A stretch of DNA of 64,000 bases from Prorocentrum cordatum (lineage: Eukaryota; Sar; Dinophyceae; Prorocentrales; Prorocentraceae), in the NCBI GenBank assembly GCA_963575745.1, contig CAUYUJ010011225.1, forward strand, positions 780,312 through 844,311, in the 5' to 3' direction. Each line of letters starts with the position of its first letter. The stretch's first letter is position 1. The notes beneath the pieces were generated by a model that worked only from the letters and a program-made list of their open reading frames with translations, was not told the origin of the DNA and made no database searches. This document shows positions 34,701 to 42,242 of this stretch, in pieces. Both the position numbers and the translations under genes were made by a program.

Positions 34701-35972
34701 CGGCGACTTCGGAGCGCCACGCCGACCTCGCAGCGTCGCAATGACGACCGACCCCCCCCCCGTTCGTCTCGTCACATCGTTGCCCGCAGAAGGGGGGAGA
34801 GAGAGACCGGGGATGGGGGCGACAGGGCGCGCGGCGCACGGCGCGCGGCGGCCTCGACCAACAGCGCGGGATCCATCGCCGCGCACTCCGACTTGGAGAG
34901 GAGCGGCACGCAACGACCCCGCCGCCTGACAGGGCGCGGGCCTGGGTCATTGACGCCGCGTCTCGCTGTCTCGCCCGCTCGCCCCCGCATCGCTCCCGCG
35001 ATCCCCCTCGCGCCGAACGACGCGCCCCCTTCCTTGGACACCACAGCAAGATCGCAATCATCCCGAATCATCCCCATCATCGGCACCCCCCTCCCTCATG
35101 GCTCATAGGATCATTCATCCGTGCCTCTGACTCCTCCGACATCCTCGTCATCTCGTCATCGGTACCCCGCGTCCACCGTGTCCTCGCCATCGTCCCCCGA
35201 GCCCTCCCCCATCCTCCTCAGCCGCCCGCATGGCTCAGTTTACTCGCTATATCTCGTTATCTGCCCCCACCCCTCTCTCCGCGCACTGCCCCGCTCTGAT
35301 GCCGCCGCGGCTGGGGGCACGCTGGGGGGACGGACGCGACGGGGCCCAGGACGGGGGTAGGAGTCTGAGGATGACGAGGAGCCATTGGAGCTGATAGCGA
35401 TGATGATGATGATGACGATGCTGGTGATGACGACGATGGTGGTGGCGATGATGTCGTTGATGATGAGTATGATGCTGATGACGACGATGGTGATGATCTG
35501 GATTGGGTGAGGAGGTCGAGGATGGTGATGATGCTGAAGATGAGGGCCGCCTTGGCGGCGCCGCCGGCGCCGCAGCCGCGGGCGCGGCATCCGCCACATC
35601 CAGCGCCGCAGGGGGCGCGGGCATCAGCGGCGCGGGGGGCGGCGTCGGCGTCGGCGTCGGCGGCACACAGTGATCAACAATGTGGTCCCACGCGGCCGCA
35701 CTGATGTCCACATGTACACAATGCAGCGATAGCGGTACAAATACCACAGGCAGGACGGTGCCGGGAACGGCTGGCGCGACGGCCATCGTTGCCGCGCGCC
35801 TCATGGCGCCGCGGGCCGCCGAGAGCGACACGCGCCCGAAAGCGGTGACCATGCCCTCCACCGCGGCACGCTCGAGCACGAGCGCGCCATCCTGGAGGCG
35901 GCGGGCCTGGGACGTGACAGGCAGCTCCAGCCGCCTGCAGTCCAGGGGGTCCAGCGGGCGGCGGCGAGACAT
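16726..35972 (-). CDS. Very large multi-exon gene: zinc-finger, NLS and Lys/Asp-repeat protein
   Basis: The well-supported chain is exons 33169-32940, 32144-31573, 30184-29621, 28392-27851, 26760-25892, 19964-19591 and 18654-(about 18140). Six successive joins keep phase (2,1,1,0,2,1), with GC donors at 32939 and 27850. The last exon ends at 16726. Upstream exons 35972-(about 35600), 34543-34268, (about 34080)-33704 and (about 33530)-33223 are open and on the same strand but joined less surely. Features in order: GAPPSEVVVD region; SISSVESRIR; FWYGLMIMEAVHGPGNHL with a following helical segment; EGVNSITKVI; an acidic Gly/Asp run; a helical Ala/Glu segment; a treble-clef-like zinc motif CCLCEAEIDEPARECAMCAL with His/Cys after it; NLS APRRKRARRS; four imperfect SEM/W repeats; a long KDKDKG repeat; and a helical C-terminus. 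Segments resemble a multicopy dinoflagellate family I recall with GRW..S...E and EG.NS motifs, perhaps transposase-derived; function unknown. Confidence 0.7.
16728..17720 (-). CDS. Last exon of large gene: Lys/Asp repeat and helical C-terminus
   Basis: From about 17720 the frame encodes AAAAAGAALAAAQAKDAAAAK, then a repeat of GKDK/DKDQ units (17385-17620), an Arg/Pro/Gly-rich stretch, and a compact helical end with LPRLEASLDEMANAVAQLL and DEFCGAVVHIVCEAARLLEE before the TGA. The alternative frame (Arg-Thr repeat) is also open but gives no sensible C-terminus. The 5' border is uncertain. Confidence 0.65.
17385..17620 (-). repeat. Coding minisatellite (KDKDQG units)
   Basis: Tandem 6-bp-based units of the TTGTCC/CTTGCC type on plus, encoding Lys-Asp-Lys-Gly runs on minus. 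Confidence 0.8.
17880..18140 (-). CDS. Exon with four SEM/W repeats, large gene
   Basis: A motif encoding LSEMW/LSQMR/QCEMWG recurs four times at unequal spacing (about 18 to 22 codons), ending in a hydrophobic stretch HTVVSISLVIISLSRL that could be membrane-associated. The frame differs from both neighbouring exons, so two short introns or indels must lie around it. Confidence 0.45.
18140..18654 (-). CDS. Exon of large gene with NLS
   Basis: Acceptor CAG|TTTTGG at 18655 joins in phase to the zinc-finger exon (donor CAG|G|GTCTG at 19590), giving VLAAKVRARR. It encodes Ala/Asp-rich and basic segments including PRRKRARRSRRGGR. The 3' border near 18140 is not certain. Confidence 0.6.
18690..18815. 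repeat. GAT trinucleotide microsatellite
   Basis: (GAT)n/(ATC)n with a few interruptions, within an intron of the large gene (19590-18655). Confidence 0.9.
19591..19964 (-). CDS. Zinc-finger exon of large gene
   Basis: Acceptor CCCCAG|A at 19965 accepts phase 2 from exon 26760-25892, and the donor at 19590 leaves phase 1. It encodes a C-x2-C-x8-C-x2-C-x4-H-x2-C cluster (ACCLCEAEIDEPARECAMC then TFHESC), matching the spacing style of RING/PHD-like fingers, followed by GWLCDWADV. RING or PHD cannot be decided because the last ligands are unclear. Confidence 0.65.
21183..21870 (-). pseudogene. Two overlapping short ORFs at the 3' side of the retroelement block
   Basis: 21870-21499 contains LLFQRAVKLPARFLIPSDL and GFNRLYVNVRG. 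21509-21183 is Trp/Tyr-rich (VYTKVWYTEYYDTWFDPESG, YLSDYWWDGDFF). They overlap by 11 bp in different frames, so a frameshift probably splits one coding region. Composition is far from that of a random shadow. Confidence 0.4.
22102..23121 (-). pseudogene. Unknown ORF in retroelement block
   Basis: 339 codons of varied composition: Cys-rich early part, SMSFVQIKTMSYKGAVFYDN, TVWWNIWGQMARYLQRRQP and EELRSIAGRATDVQRMVRER. Probably a polyprotein part or separate cargo of the element. Not recognised. Confidence 0.4.
23144..23470. repeat. Direct duplication inside retroelement block
   Basis: GAACTGAAGTGAAGAGCCAAAC-like sequence at about 23459 recurs as ACTGAAGTGAAGAGGCAAAC at about 23199, with similar flanks (CCGAACCC). 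The unit is about 260 bp. Confidence 0.5.
23749..24987 (-). pseudogene. Retroelement-associated ORF with Ser/Arg linker
   Basis: 412 codons. The first part is GSVWCNQTHFAIVLRPAGPS and so on; the middle is charged and disordered (KVKLQKKLEQKKDDQ, then SRSRSPIARK and SSSSGSEAEVDSP); the end is globular (YIMVFVPQLTGLNTFKAKV, VTKILWHFGLNAF). No family recognised. It follows the reverse-transcriptase tail with a one-base frame change, so the two may once have been one polyprotein. Confidence 0.45.
24951..25640 (-). pseudogene. Reverse-transcriptase tail (post-palm) fragment
   Basis: About 215 codons with the pattern seen after the palm in LINE proteins: a VLG..L.. strand, repeated aromatic-rich helices and Arg/Lys-rich LKLKRLPGES. 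It starts abruptly after a CT-rich duplication and ends at TAG 24951; the next open frame overlaps in another phase. Truncated and not functional as it stands. Confidence 0.55.
25695..25860. repeat. Direct duplication at the 5' junction of the retroelement remnant
   Basis: GAGGAAGAGGAAGACTGGG followed by AGGATGAAGACTTGAGTG (plus strand) occurs at about 25698-25736 and again at about 25822-25860, with one or two differences. The retroelement tail begins at the inner copy. Confidence 0.65.
25892..26760 (-). CDS. Exon of large gene: Ala/Glu helical and globular part
   Basis: 869 nt, starts in phase 0 after CCCCAG|GCT and ends in phase 2 before GTCATG. It encodes DDEAFVQRVEAERVAAFLDR, a long Ala/Glu/Arg helix (ELRARAAAARAERLAKEAAE), a Pro/Gly/Asp linker, then a globular segment with LVVGLWCEGSLAGADVLRDR and VKWIDPSRLTGRRVRID. 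Not recognised. Confidence 0.65.
26761..27850 (-). other. GC-AG intron of large gene with CCTGGGG minisatellite
   Basis: Donor GACGAG|GCCTCG and acceptor CCCCAG|GCTGCA, phase 0 on both sides. Two patches of degenerate CCTGGGGCCCTGGG repeats lie at 26840-27010 and 27490-27570. No gene inside. Confidence 0.6.
27851..28392 (-). CDS. Exon of large gene: acidic Gly/Asp-rich
   Basis: Acceptor TTTTTCAG|TGGTGG, 542 nt. Encodes LVYLPIEKNRCETTLAVAIV, FALSTAVLSEELHERALLV, then a GDGGDGG run and DDDEGEMLRDLERQFRDEDG. The acceptor is supplied by the border of composite repeat copy 2. Confidence 0.65.
28399..29617 (+). repeat. Composite repeat, copy 2, filling one intron
   Basis: Same module order as copy 1 at 526-1894: border with CCGGAAAGGG (28419-28428), 24-bp repeat array (28468-28625), GTGGTCGTGCTGGGG array (28650-29395), a TTTATCGATAGGGATTTTCA/AACAAGCGTTTCGC module (29396-29445), and a tail ending CCCTTTCCGG (29608-29617). 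The intron defined by flanking exons is 29620-28393, so the repeat accounts for all but a few bases of it. Confidence 0.85.
29621..30184 (-). CDS. Exon of large gene with EGVNSI motif
   Basis: Acceptor CCTCAG|GTGTTGCG, 564 nt, phases 1 and 1. Encodes VAQYLRANGDREDPTTAKVA, LWTLIHIFRVYTFADIQECE, GVNSITKVITERCPNIDLPL and LLSSRVQMKKALGLGARGVS. It resembles a recurrent dinoflagellate protein family with an E-G-x-N-S signature (recollection only). The donor CGT|GTTCCC lies at the edge of the composite repeat. Confidence 0.65.
31573..32144 (-). CDS. Exon of large gene with FWYGLM segment
   Basis: Acceptor GCCAG|CGGGGCC closes phase 2 from exon 33169-32940, and donor CCGC|GTAGAG leaves phase 1. Encodes LTDAMDLVLALSDQEAAAIS, an acidic Ala/Asp stretch, LFWYGLMIMEAVHGPGNHLQ, and HLARLVEFKCDEIADEYAAL. 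The G/C-rich sequence from 31572 to 30185 is the following intron. Confidence 0.65.
32940..33169 (-). CDS. Exon of large gene with SVESR motif
   Basis: Acceptor CCAAG|ACTGGC and GC donor ATCAG|GCGCGC. Encodes MTHFDRRIRQIGGTFSYYSA, KISHCWRGASGKVARVWIGL and AGRWLSISSVESRIR. The preceding intron would be only 53 bp (33222-33170) with a (GT)n donor side, so that join is less sure. Confidence 0.6.
33223..33530 (-). CDS. Exon of large gene, Asp/Trp-rich
   Basis: Encodes ECVASFNVCTDLQRVVDKTA, LSSVGCPFWATGGDDMDGDR and ATYVKWWCYTSDGGPDQMRF, continuing to HRPNDLG before a possible donor GTGTCG. The acceptor ATCTCGGAG|TGC is probable but its phase does not match the preceding exon unless a GC donor is used there. 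Confidence 0.5.
33704..34080 (-). CDS. Exon of large gene, Cys/Ala-rich
   Basis: Open stretch encoding LVATPLWPCLASVTATDMGA, VIRCERKASGAWVSAARAFH and NSSVWQGCQLQNCQLHSLYV, ending near GCAG|GTTCGT. The 5' border is not resolved. Confidence 0.5.
34268..34543 (-). CDS. Exon of large gene
   Basis: Acceptor CACCCAG|CGCG after a C-tract; donor CCAAG|GTGAGTC is a classical GT site. Encodes VVVDRDAEIPALRQRERLHR, NTLAIEDDDDPNALFIIERT and LVIGVRCALTSRVVP. Confidence 0.55.
35395..35520. repeat. GAT/GAC microsatellite
   Basis: Imperfect GAT trinucleotides, His/Arg in the minus frame. Confidence 0.85.
35540..35972 (-). CDS. Candidate first exon of large gene
   Basis: ATG at 35972, preceded by CAG and two bases. 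Encodes MSRRRPLDPLDCRRLELPVT, a helical Ala/Arg region, VVFVPLSLHCVHVDISAAAW and then a Pro/Thr/Ala-rich tail. The 3' border is unknown; the frame then runs into a GAT/ATC microsatellite (35395-35520) that is probably intronic. Confidence 0.5.
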
Positions 35973-36309
35973 GGCTGGCCCTGGCGACGCGCAGCAAGGG
36001 CGAAGAGCAAAGGCAGTGGCCGTCCAAAGGGGTGGAAGTTCAGGGGCGCCCCACCCCGGGGGCCCCACCCACCCCCCTAGAACGACCGACGCCCTCACCC
36101 ATCGCCATTGCGGGCGCGGGCGACGGAGAAGGATGAAAAAGGGAGGGGGGGAGTAGCAGGGAGGAAGGCGGGAGAGGGGAGGAAGGCGGCGCGGGGAGTG
36201 GCACAGGCTGGAGAGGGGGGGCGGGAGAGGGGCACAGTGCGCAGTCGCAGTGTTCGTGTTGCCTGTGCTGTTTTCGTGCGCACTGGAATAGCGCTGTGTA
36301 CAGTGTACA

Positions 36310-36670
36310 CTAGCGACCCAGCCGCGACCCCGCGACTTGGGTGAGCAGCCAGTTGAATAAGATTTCCTGGCTGTTCAAATGAAGGTGGCGGGAGTTGGAA
36401 GGGGAGGGGTGGGAGGAGGGGGGAGGGGGGGGGAAGTAGGAGGAGGGCGGGGGAGAGGCAGGAGGAGGGAAAGAGAGGGGAAGGAGGGTGGAAGGGCAAG
36501 CCAGCCAAAGTTTGGGCCAACGGCCGCGCTGCGCCGCGCGTGGGAGATCAGGAGGCGCGAGCTGCAGAACTACGACATCCACACTTGCACCACGTGTCAG
36601 ATAAACAGATGCCTCCTCCTCCGCCTCCTGTTCCTCCTCGCCATCATCATCCTCCCTCTCCTGCATCGCC
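36310..36670. other. Possible exons, strand undecided
   Basis: Plus frame: AALRRAWEIRRRELQNYDIH followed by TCTTCQ (about 36527-36606). Minus frame: YLTRGASVDVVVLQLAPPDL (same place) and, after a pyrimidine tract and CAG acceptor, QEILFNWLLTQVAGSRLGR to a stop at 36310. Only one can be right. This is the point where gene direction seems to change. Confidence 0.3.
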
Positions 36671-36829
36671 TCTCCTCTCCTGGTGCTTCCACCGTTTCCT
36701 AGGTCCTCCCCCGGGGCACCCCATCATCATCGCACTCTCTCCCTCCCCCATCCCCGTCTCATCCACATTCCTCAGCTACACTGCTCGCCAACCCTCATAT
36801 CCCAGTATGTTACGGTGATGTTTTAATGT

Positions 36830-37336
36830 GATAGGCAGTGATGAGCGTGTGAATCCGTCATTGCACAGTTGTATGTTTGCACCAATCGCACGGATCGCGT
36901 GCTGCAATTGTCGTGATTCATGTGTGATGCGGGGTTGGGTTTTTGTGGTTTTGCTGTGCCGCGATATCAGTTAGGCAGCTTTTCTCTTAACCAAGCTGCT
37001 CAAATTTGCATGTTTCATAGAATCACAAATGAGGAATTTGCGTAATTCTGCACATCAAACATTAGGATTTTGCATGATTCATCTGTCGAGAATCAATGAT
37101 TTGCTATCAACATAAACACCTTACCCGCCAAAATCCGTGAATCAAAAAAGCTCGATTCACAGATCATCGGTTTCACAACATAACAGCAAATTGAAAGTTA
37201 TCACCCCCCTGGCGCCTGCGGCGGCGCTGGTCGCCCGAGCCTGCTCGTGAAAAGCCTGCCGGCACGGTGGCGGATTTATCTCTGAGCCACTCCCTCCTTG
37301 AGCGCTGCTGTTCAGAATGATATAGGAAAAAAGAGA
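36830..37336. other. AT-richer intergenic stretch
   Basis: No gene. Short hairpins such as TGAATC...GATTCA near 37135-37160. Stands out by lower GC than both flanks. Confidence 0.5.
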
Positions 37337-37512
37337 GCATTAACATAAACTGTCGGAGGTCCGCGCGGGTTTCTCATGTCGGAATTGGGCCCACCAGGCG
37401 GCGCCTCACGCGCCGCCCGTGGCGCGATCTGTGCGCCAGAGAGAGGCGCCCAGCGCAAACCCAACCAGCCCGCACATATTCCGACAGTTCGTGTTTATGT
37501 AAATGCGCTTGC
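37337..37512. mobile_element. MITE-like element with terminal inverted repeats
   Basis: The left end, GCATTAACATAAAC then TGTCGGA, is the inverse of the right end, TCCGACAG then GTTTATGTAAATGC, with a 4-bp insert. The inner core is GGCGGCGCCTCACGCGCCGCC. It has no coding capacity. Related cores at 38862-38935 and 41120-41195. Confidence 0.5.
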
Positions 37513-38860
37513 CTTATACTTTCCCCCTCTGAAAGTTCCACCTGTTCTCTCTCCCCGGGCATGTCCTGGAAATGTCCCCCGCCCTCTGCGCATTGCTTCT
37601 TGTCGCACCGGATTTCAAGCCGTGTTTGTTGTGTCTTTTACAATCCTATTGTTCTCCGTGTTTTCAAATGGTGTGTCCGCATCGTGGGCCTCATTTTCTG
37701 ATCGGCGCTTTGCTCCCTTCGTTGAAAAGGGCGCTCTCGCCGCAGCGCGGGCCACTCTTCTGGATCCGGGTAGTTTTGTTATCGTTCTCGCCCCCTCATT
37801 TCTCCTCCTGCGCCTCCCCCTGGTCCTCCTGCTCAAACCGCTCGTTCCAATCCAGTTTCTACTGCTGGTGTTCGTCCTTGTCCTCCTGCTTCCTCATCAT
37901 TTTTCTTTCCAGTTCATCCTCCTGCTCGTCCGCCACCTCCTCCACCTCGTCATAGATACGCAGCTGCCCCTTTGCGCTTGCGCATTACACGACAAGGTTT
38001 TTGTTTTCTAGTTCCATGTTGGTTTTGACACGAGCTCGCGAATGGAAAAGATACCAGCACAAAAGGGAACACATGGGAGAGACAGGATAGGATGTCAGGT
38101 GTGCCGCGAGCGCGCCCAGCTTGATCCTAGTCCCTCCCCCCATCCCTCTTGTCAGAGAGAAGGGAGGATAGGGCGGCGTGGGGAGGACGGGGAGGGGAAG
38201 GACGAGGAGGGCCGGGAAGGGAGGCAGGGTGAAGGGAGGATGGTCGAGGGTCGGGACGGGGAGGGACGGGGCCTGTCTTCCTCTGCCTCCCGCGACAGCC
38301 GCCGCCCGTCGGTTCCACCGCCCTTCCCCCGGTGCCCCATGCCTGCCTGGCGCGGCGGCGGCCGGCAGTTCCTATCGGGTGCCCCCCGCAGGAGAAGAGG
38401 GAATCCGCCTTCCGCGAACAGGACCGCGCCCTCCCCTGGCAGACCTCCCTGGCAGGCTGCACTGTCCCGGGGAGGGGGGGGCGGAGGAGGGCAGCAGCAC
38501 GGCTTTCGGGCCAGAGGCTATCTCATCGGGCGAAGCATCGAGAGAAGTTGCCGTTTTGCTTTCTCAACTGAGGCGAGCGGCTGGCATGTAGGTGTGTCGG
38601 GACCGTCATGAGAAGAACAGAAAATAACATATTGGATCTGCACGCAGGCGACGACGAGCGCGCATGCGGGAGGCCATGGCCCTTTCGGGGCGGGCGAGCA
38701 GGCAGAGGGGTGGGGCGGGCGGGGACAGCAGGCAGGGAGCAGGGGGAGAGGGGGGGGGGGGAAAGGGGGAGGGGGGGGGAAAAAGTGGGAGGGGGAGCAA
38801 AAGGAAAGGGAGGGGACCCAGATGTGCGGGGCCATCTCGGATTTCCGGGATCTGCGCTGG
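37513..38860. other. Intergenic, no supported gene
   Basis: A T-rich hydrophobic plus ORF (37376-38011) and Pro/Arg minus ORFs are present, but none has splice support or a recognisable motif. Confidence 0.4.
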
Positions 38861-38861
38861 G

Positions 38862-38935
38862 CCTCCCTGGCGGCGCCTCGGGCGCCGCCCCTGGCGCGCT
38901 CCGCGGGCCAGGGAGGGGTGTCCAGCGAAGACATC
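38862..38935. repeat. Short dispersed repeat (GGCGGCGCC core), copy
   Basis: GGGCCTCCCTGGCGGCGCCT, then GCGCCGCCCCTGGCGCGCTC and GGGAGGGGTGTCCAGCGAAGAC; aligns with 41120-41195 and with the core of 37337-37512. Confidence 0.55.
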
Positions 38936-39329
38936 CGCGCGGACCTTTGAACATACCCGTCCGTTTCTACAGATGTCGTTCCTTCTGTTTTGTCGTTGCA
39001 GAAGATCCCGGCGGGAGGTTTTGGGTAGTTGTTGACGCGTCGCGAATCCCCACCAACCCATCCTTGAACAACCATTCTAGCGAAGATTACCCACTATCGG
39101 GATTTGGCAGTCAGTTTTCCAGCAACGATGCTCACAGGAGTTGCTCTGATCAGGGGAGTGTGGAAGCACAGAGAGAAACATAGGACGGGGGTTGACGTCA
39201 TACCACGAGAGGAGAAGATGGAGGAGGGATCGGAGGAGAGGGAAGATGTGGGGGAGGGGGAGGAGGGAGGAGGAGGAGGATGTGGGGTAGGTGATGGAGG
39301 GAGGGGGCGGCAGATTAATAGGTGGATGA

Positions 39330-39720
39330 TCATGATGATGATGATGCTGATGATGCTGCTGATGATGATGATGCTGCTGCTGATGGTGATGATGATGCTG
39401 ATGCTGATGCTGATGATGATGATGATGCTGATGCTGATGCTGATGCTGATGCTGATGCTGATGCTGATGCTGATGCTGATGCTGATGCTGATGCTGATGA
39501 TGCTGATGATGCTGATGATGATGATGATGATGATGGTGGTGATGATGATGATGATGATGATGATGGTGATGGTGATGGTGATGGTGATGGTGATGGTGAT
39601 TGTGATGGTGATGTTGGTGGTGGTGGTGATGATGAGGATGAGGATGAGGATGAGGATGAGGATGAGGATGAGGAGGAGGAGGAGGAGGAGGAGGAGGAGG
39701 AGGAGGAGGAGGGAGGACAA
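39330..39720. repeat. GATGCT/GATGAT/GGTGAT/GAGGAT compound microsatellite
   Basis: Four successive trinucleotide-based blocks: (GATGCT)n, (GAT)n, (GGTGAT)n, (GAGGAT)n, then (GAG)n. Long Met/Asp/Ser ORFs here are artefacts. Confidence 0.9.
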
Positions 39721-39734
39721 TAGCGAGCTAGTGG

Positions 39735-40330
39735 GCCTCTTCGGCCGTCTTGGGGGCACCCTGGCGGTCCCGAGGGTCCTCTTGCGTACCTCGGGTAGCT
39801 TTGAAGGGGCCTCTTGGGGGTCTCTTGGGAGCCTCTTGGAGGCCTCTTGCGCGCCTCTTGGGGCCCTCTTGGGGCGCTCTTGGGAGCTTTAGGGGCGTTC
39901 TTGGGGCCATCTTCGAGGACGTCGATCAAAAAAAGGGGAGCTCCAAACATCGCTTCGTTGACCACTTGTGGAACCCTCTTCGGGCGCTCTTGGGCGCTCT
40001 GGGGGCCGTCTTGGGGCTCTCTTGGGCCTCTCCTGGGGCCATCTTGGGCCATCTCGCAGCAAGATTAAAACCTCGGACGGCCATCGGAAGCGAAAAGGCG
40101 AGAAAGCACAAATTATTGATTCTCAGTAGTTTTTTGAAGGAATTTGGCCTCTCGGGGAACTCCTTGGAGGTCTCGGAGGCATCTGGGAGCCGTCTTGGAG
40201 CGTTCTTGGGGCCTCTTGCAGCGTATTGAAAGCCATCTTGATGCATCTTGCGCTATCTTGAGCCATCTGGGAGATCATCTTGGGCTTTCCGAGGCGCTCT
40301 TGGAGCAGTCTTGGGCCATCTTGGATTCTC
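39735..40330. repeat. Degenerate CTCTTGGGG minisatellite, array 1
   Basis: Imperfect 12-15 bp units such as GCCCTCTTGGGGCGCTCTTG. Same family at 46330-46565 and 61285-61860. Confidence 0.75.
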
Positions 40331-40339
40331 CAACTACCC

Positions 40340-40430
40340 GCGACCACCCCCGTCCAGGTCCACAGAGAGGGGGTATGGGGGGAAGGGTGCACCCTTCCCC
40401 GAGGGGGAAGAAGGGGGTTGGAAGAGGAGC
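40340..40430. repeat. Dispersed GTCCAGGTCCA module, copy 1
   Basis: Contains GTCCAGGTCCA and CCTTCCCCGAGGGGGAAGAA GGGGG; aligns with 46672-46745. Both copies directly follow a CTCTTGGGG array. Confidence 0.6.
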
Positions 40431-40431
40431 C

Positions 40432-41119
40432 TCCCTAGACCACCTACGCCCAGAGGGCGGGTGGCATTTTCTCCCTCGCGGCAACAAGGTGGCCCCAGGG
40501 AACAAGTCCAGACCTCCGGGGAACCCCGTCGTCGGCCGGCGCACCGGCCCGGCCCGGCCGGGCCCTCCCAGGGAAGCGTTCTGGCAAGGACCTTCGGGTG
40601 CCCATGGTGCATACTTGGGGGCTGCCCACGGAAGCGTCCTGGCAGGCGGCTTCGGGCGACTCAGGGAAGCGCTCTGCTAGGTACCCTTCGGGCGCCTCGC
40701 GGAGGCGCCCCGTTGGGTAGCTTCGGGCGGATCACGGGGAGGCGTGCTTACGGGGGGCGGCTCGAAAAAGTCGAGGCGTCTGGTTTCTCGTCGGGGTTTC
40801 GAGCCCCAGCCCTGTCTCGAGAAAGTCGAGGCGCCAGATGTTTGAGTCCAGCGTCTCGAGCAAGAAAATCCAGACTTGTGCCTTTTGCCGTCTTCGGCCG
40901 CCGGGGGCCTTCGCCAGGTCCCCGGACAGTCAGAAAGCAACTCAGGATGGAAGGCTGAAGGGTCGGGGCTTCCAGGGACGCCGCTTTGTGAAAGGCAAGG
41001 CGCTGGTTTCTGGGCCCCCCCCCTCCGGAGGGAGGACAGGCGGGGAGGAGCTCGCGATGACTCGAATCAGAAAACATGCATGAACACTTCTGTTGGGGGT
41101 CTGACGCGGATCTCTGGAA
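40432..41119. other. Intergenic, no supported gene
   Basis: GC-rich with short repeats (TTCGGGCG...GCGCTCTG types). The 236-aa plus ORF has no motif and no splice evidence. Confidence 0.4.
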
Positions 41120-41195
41120 AATCGGTGCTAGGCCCCGTGGCGGCGTCTCCGGCGCCGCCCTCGGCGCGCTTCGCGCGCCAGGGGAGGGGGTTACA
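41120..41195. repeat. Short dispersed repeat (GGCGGCGTC core), copy
   Basis: GCTAGGCCCCGTGGCGGCGT, CCGGCGCCGCCCTCGGCGCG and GGGAGGGGGTTACAGCGACGAC align with 38862-38935. Confidence 0.55.
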
Positions 41196-41244
41196 GCGAC
41201 GACCCACGCAATCGACACCGACTCCCGTGAGCATGTACAGTCAG

Positions 41245-41415
41245 CGAGCGAAGAACGGTATGAAATAATTTTTTTCGCTGTCGGGGGCGCCTGTCCCTGG
41301 GCGGCTGGAAAGTTTATATCCCTACGGTGCCACCGTAAAGGTATAAATTTTCCAGCCGCCCTGGGACAGGCGCCCCCTACAGCGAAAAAGTTTATTTCAT
41401 ACCGTTCTTCGCTCG
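41245..41415. mobile_element. Foldback element / long hairpin
   Basis: Two arms of about 80-85 bp are nearly exact inverted copies, running from CGAGCGAAGAACGGTATGAA on the left to TTCATACCGTTCTTCGCTCG on the right, with a tiny palindromic loop TACGGTGCCACCGTA. No ORF. Could be a foldback transposon, or a structured transcript. Confidence 0.8.
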
Positions 41416-41907
41416 TTAATACAGGGTCCAGCTTGAACCCTTATTTTTCAAAAAGGGTTCGGTCGTTCCTTTGGTTTGCATGCGTTCCGCTACCTTTTTG
41501 GCGGCGAGCTGCCCCCCTGGTGTTCCTTCGGACTTCCTGAACTTACTTGGAAACAAGAGGGGCTTTGTTCCTTATTTATCGCTCCTTAGGTCAGGCCGAA
41601 TACTGTAATGTTGTTGTGCAGCTTGATGTTCAGAGACTCACCACCCACCAAATCACCCCAACCCAGCCCGAAGGCCGAAAGCCCCCATCTGCGTTATGTT
41701 CCCCATGGGGGGGGGTCGTCGGGGAACATTGAAGAGCTTACGTGGAACCCGCTCCCCCCCAATCCGAAATCTGGGTCTTGGGGTGGTCTGGTAGGTAGTC
41801 AGCTTGTTGTTCCCCATATCCTAAGATGGGGTTCTTGTTATTACTTGGACGCCTCCTACTCCCTTTCCTCCTTCCTCCTCCTCTTTCCTCCTCCCCTCCT
41901 GTCGGAC
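41416..41907. other. Intergenic, no supported gene
   Basis: Contains a smaller hairpin GAACCCTTATTTTTCAAAAA GGGTTC near 41436. Nothing else recognisable. Confidence 0.4.
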
Positions 41908-42242
41908 TTACTCATACTCAGACTTGCTCATACTCAGACTTACTCATACACAGACTTACTCATACTCAGACTTACCCATACTCAGACCTACTCATACTCA
42001 GACTTACTCACACTCTGACATACTCATACACAGACTTACTCATACACAGACTTACTCACACCCAGACGTACTCATACACAGACTCACTCATACCCAGACT
42101 TACTCATACACAGTATTAGTCATACTCAGACTTACTCATACCCAGACGTACACATACACAGACTTTCTCATACACAGACCTACTCATACCCAGACTTACT
42201 CATACACAGACTTACTCATACACAGACTTACTCATACTCAGC
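41908..42242. repeat. 15-bp minisatellite CAGACTTACTCATAC
   Basis: About 22 units with TACTCATACTCAGACT / CACAGACTTACTCATA variants. Because the unit is 15 bp it stays open in several plus frames (THTQTYSY). Confidence 0.9.

Noticed and set aside
37376-38011. 211-codon hydrophobic plus ORF resembling a membrane protein
   Set aside because: Hydrophobicity comes from T/C-rich DNA; it starts inside the MITE-like element and lacks splice or motif support.
39104-40052. Poly-Met/Asp/Ser ORFs
   Set aside because: Trinucleotide microsatellite.
41908-42242. Repeat-protein ORFs (THTQTYSY)
   Set aside because: 15-bp minisatellite, no flanking coding sequence.
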